Below are positions 62,427-64,000 of a stretch of 64,000 nt of DNA, piece by piece (position 1 is the stretch's first letter; every line of letters starts with the position of its first letter). The stretch is from CAYUQT01 sp964446835. GTDB lineage: Bacteria > Planctomycetota > Phycisphaerae > UBA1845 > JAFGLZ01. The stretch is from assembly GCA_964446835.1 (NCBI GenBank), contig CAYUQT010000039.1, positions 1-64,000 on the forward strand, read 5' to 3'. The position numbers and the translations under genes are program-made. The notes below the pieces were generated by a model, which searched no databases, was not told where the DNA came from, and worked only from the letters and a program-made list of their open reading frames with translations.

Positions 62427-63779
62427 ATGACCCAGTCTCGCGTTCGCCGTTTCTTCGCCGCCGCGCCCCACATCGATCGCCTGCCCGAAGCGGACATCCG
62501 GCGGCTCTATCCGAAGTACCGCCGCCAGATACTCGAATCCACCTTCATCGGCTACGCGGTCTTCTACCTCGTCCGCAACAATCTCTCCGTGGTGGCCAAG
62601 GACATCGAAGGGGCCCTGCACTACGACCATTCGATGATCGGCAGCATTCTGGCGATCACCGCCGCCAGCTACGGGCTGGGCAAGTTCGTGATGGGAGCGG
62701 TCTCCGACCGTTGCGACCCCCGCAAATTCATGTCGCTCGGGCTGCTCCTCACGGCCCTGTGCAACTTCGCATTCGGCAGCGTGGCCGACTACCACATCCA
62801 TCTCCTGCTCTGGGCCATCAACGGCTTCTTCCAGGGCATGGGCTGGCCGCCGTGCGGCCGATCCATGGCCCACTGGTTCAGCGAACGGGAACGCGGGCTC
62901 ACCTTCAGTATCTGGAACACCTCGCACAACGTCGGTGGAGGAATCGCCGGCGTCATCGCCGCCTACACCGCCTCTCGGTTCGGCGGCTGGCAGCACGCGT
63001 TCTTCTTCCCAGGGATTCTGGCCACCATCGGAGCGGTCTACCTCTTCTGGCGCCTTCGCGACACGCCTCAGTCCGTGGGGCTGCCCCCCATCGAAGAGTA
63101 CAAGAACGATTACCCCGAGAATGCCGACCCCCTCACGGCCGAACGAGAATTGACGACGCGCGAACTGCTCGTCAAATACGTCCTGACGCACCGCTACGTC
63201 TGGCTGCTGGCCTTTGCCAACTTCTTCACCTACATCGCCCGATACAGCATGCTCGACTGGGGCCCCATGTACCTCCGCGACGTCAAGCAGGCCACCCTGG
63301 CCGGGGGCGGCCTCGCCGTCCTCGTCCTCGAATTCGGCGGTATCCCCTCGACCATCCTGCTCGGCTGGCTCTCCGACCGCGCCGGCGGACGCCGCGGCAT
63401 GGTCTCCGCCCTCTGCATGATCCCCATCATGGCCGCCTTCACCACGATCCTGTTGACACCCCCCGGGCACCTCTGGCTCGACATGACCATGCTGTGCGTC
63501 ATCGGGTTCTTCGTCTACCCCGTGATCAACCTCATCGTCATCCAGGCCCTCGACCTCACCAGCAAGAAGGCCATCGGCACCGCCGCGGGCTTCATCGGCC
63601 TGTTCGGCTACATCGGACGGATGGCTCAGGCCAAGGGCTTCGGCTGGATGCTCGATCACTTCAAGGTCACCCACGGCAAGGCGGTGGCATGGGAAATCGT
63701 GCTCTGGACGATCCTCGGCTGCAGCGTCATGGCGCTCGTCCTGCTCGCCTTTACGTGGAAGCTCAAACCCAGGGCATGA
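62427..63779 (+). CDS. MFS organophosphate transporter (GlpT/UhpC-like)
   Basis: The 450-aa protein has twelve membrane segments and organophosphate:phosphate antiporter features: FYLVRNNLSVVAKD after the first segment, MGWPPCGRSMAHWFS and WNTSHNVGGG in the N-half. The Arg residues in RNN and near the GRSMAHW block are candidate phosphate contacts. The likely substrates are glycerol-3-phosphate or hexose phosphates, as transporter or sensor. I start at the ATG at 62427 with GGAGGAAGG 8 nt upstream; an in-frame start at 62361 is less likely. It is divergent from tRNA-Glu. Confidence 0.85.
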   Translation: MTQSRVRRFFAAAPHIDRLPEADIRRLYPKYRRQILESTFIGYAVFYLVRNNLSVVAKDIEGALHYDHSMIGSILAITAASYGLGKFVMGAVSDRCDPRKFMSLGLLLTALCNFAFGSVADYHIHLLLWAINGFFQGMGWPPCGRSMAHWFSERERGLTFSIWNTSHNVGGGIAGVIAAYTASRFGGWQHAFFFPGILATIGAVYLFWRLRDTPQSVGLPPIEEYKNDYPENADPLTAERELTTRELLVKYVLTHRYVWLLAFANFFTYIARYSMLDWGPMYLRDVKQATLAGGGLAVLVLEFGGIPSTILLGWLSDRAGGRRGMVSALCMIPIMAAFTTILLTPPGHLWLDMTMLCVIGFFVYPVINLIVIQALDLTSKKAIGTAAGFIGLFGYIGRMAQAKGFGWMLDHFKVTHGKAVAWEIVLWTILGCSVMALVLLAFTWKLKPRA

Positions 63780-63956
63780 CGATCGTACACCCGCGCCGGC
63801 GTCCGGTTCCGCCGGCGTGCTTTGCATGCATCCCCCCTGTCGTAAACCGAGCAAACCCATGCGCCCACACCTTGCGAATCCGGCCCGAATGGCGTTTACT
63901 ATTTGCAGTCGCTGACGAATGGCAGGGGTAAGGACACCTATCAGCGAGGCTTGCAC

Positions 63957-64000
63957 ATGAACTCACGGATGAACACCGCTCGAACGGCCGGCGTTTCCGG
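63957..64000 (+). CDS. Start of a gene cut by the window edge
   Basis: An ATG at 63957 with GAGG 7 nt upstream opens a frame (MNSRMNTARTAGVS) that runs off the window. A weak TTGCGA/TTTACT promoter lies at 63872-63900. Nothing can be said of its function. Confidence 0.35.
   Translation, partial: MNSRMNTARTAGVS

Noticed and set aside
62322..63956. 544-aa minus-strand open frame
   Set aside because: It is the complement of the well-supported transporter gene; its composition is the antisense pattern of high-GC coding DNA.

Overview
The window is about 64 kb of GC-rich bacterial chromosome. It looks like a Planctomycetota genome, probably near the class Phycisphaerae. The grounds are gene content: many secreted DUF1080, LamG, discoidin and FG-GAP proteins, Tat-exported Gfo/Idh/MocA proteins in tandem, a prepilin-like protein with a GFTLIELL N-terminus, a PEP-CTERM protein, HAF repeats, and almost no classical operonic core genes. 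This assignment is inference from gene content; no rRNA is present to test it.

Layout. 1-3610: a strongly hairpinned leader (possible group II intron fragment) followed by gmd, fcl and an M24 peptidase, i.e. GDP-L-fucose synthesis for surface glycans. 3718-8527: a secreted FG-GAP protein and a secreted unknown on the minus strand, a divergent and probably leaderless radical SAM gene, and an orphan PAS histidine kinase with a cysteine-rich sensor and a perfect palindrome upstream. 8619-20187: a lipid/glycolipid-type island containing two GT-C-like membrane proteins, a KAS III-like protein that keeps the nucleophile Cys but seems to lack the His and Asn of the triad, an isoprenylcysteine-methyltransferase-like membrane protein, an OleD/3beta-HSD-like reductase, a left-handed beta-helix acyltransferase, an HpnB-like GT2 and two paralogous acyltransferases with a variant HHxxxDG motif. 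I regard this island as the best candidate for an undescribed system.

20470-27561: a Tat-exported AmrS-like radical SAM protein, a prepilin-like protein divergent from a secreted C-terminally anchored protein, a small conserved-looking 58-aa protein, a lipoprotein with a clear promoter and terminator, a DUF4432 epimerase-like protein and a release-factor-like protein. 27574-35057: a minus-strand run (PEP-CTERM protein, transglutaminase-like protein, Gfo/Idh/MocA, LamG-toroid-CARDB protein). 35223-56351: a carbohydrate-degradation region with DUF1080-LamG-glycosidase fusion, aldo/keto reductase, two Tat Gfo/Idh/MocA paralogs, HEAT-discoidin protein, a 1422-aa glycosidase-esterase fusion, a clan-D galactosidase-like enzyme, a six-hairpin glycosidase, an amidohydrolase and an Asp-box sialidase-like protein. 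No SusC/SusD, TonB or sulfatase genes are seen.

56352-62105: a decayed stretch with few intact genes. It holds two small lipoprotein genes, a HAF-repeat protein, a relic of a second sialidase-like gene start and direct repeats flanking the HAF gene, all pointing to old duplication followed by deletion. 62106-64000: tRNA-Glu(CTC) with strong terminator hairpins on the minus strand, a GlpT/UhpC-like transporter, and the start of one more gene.
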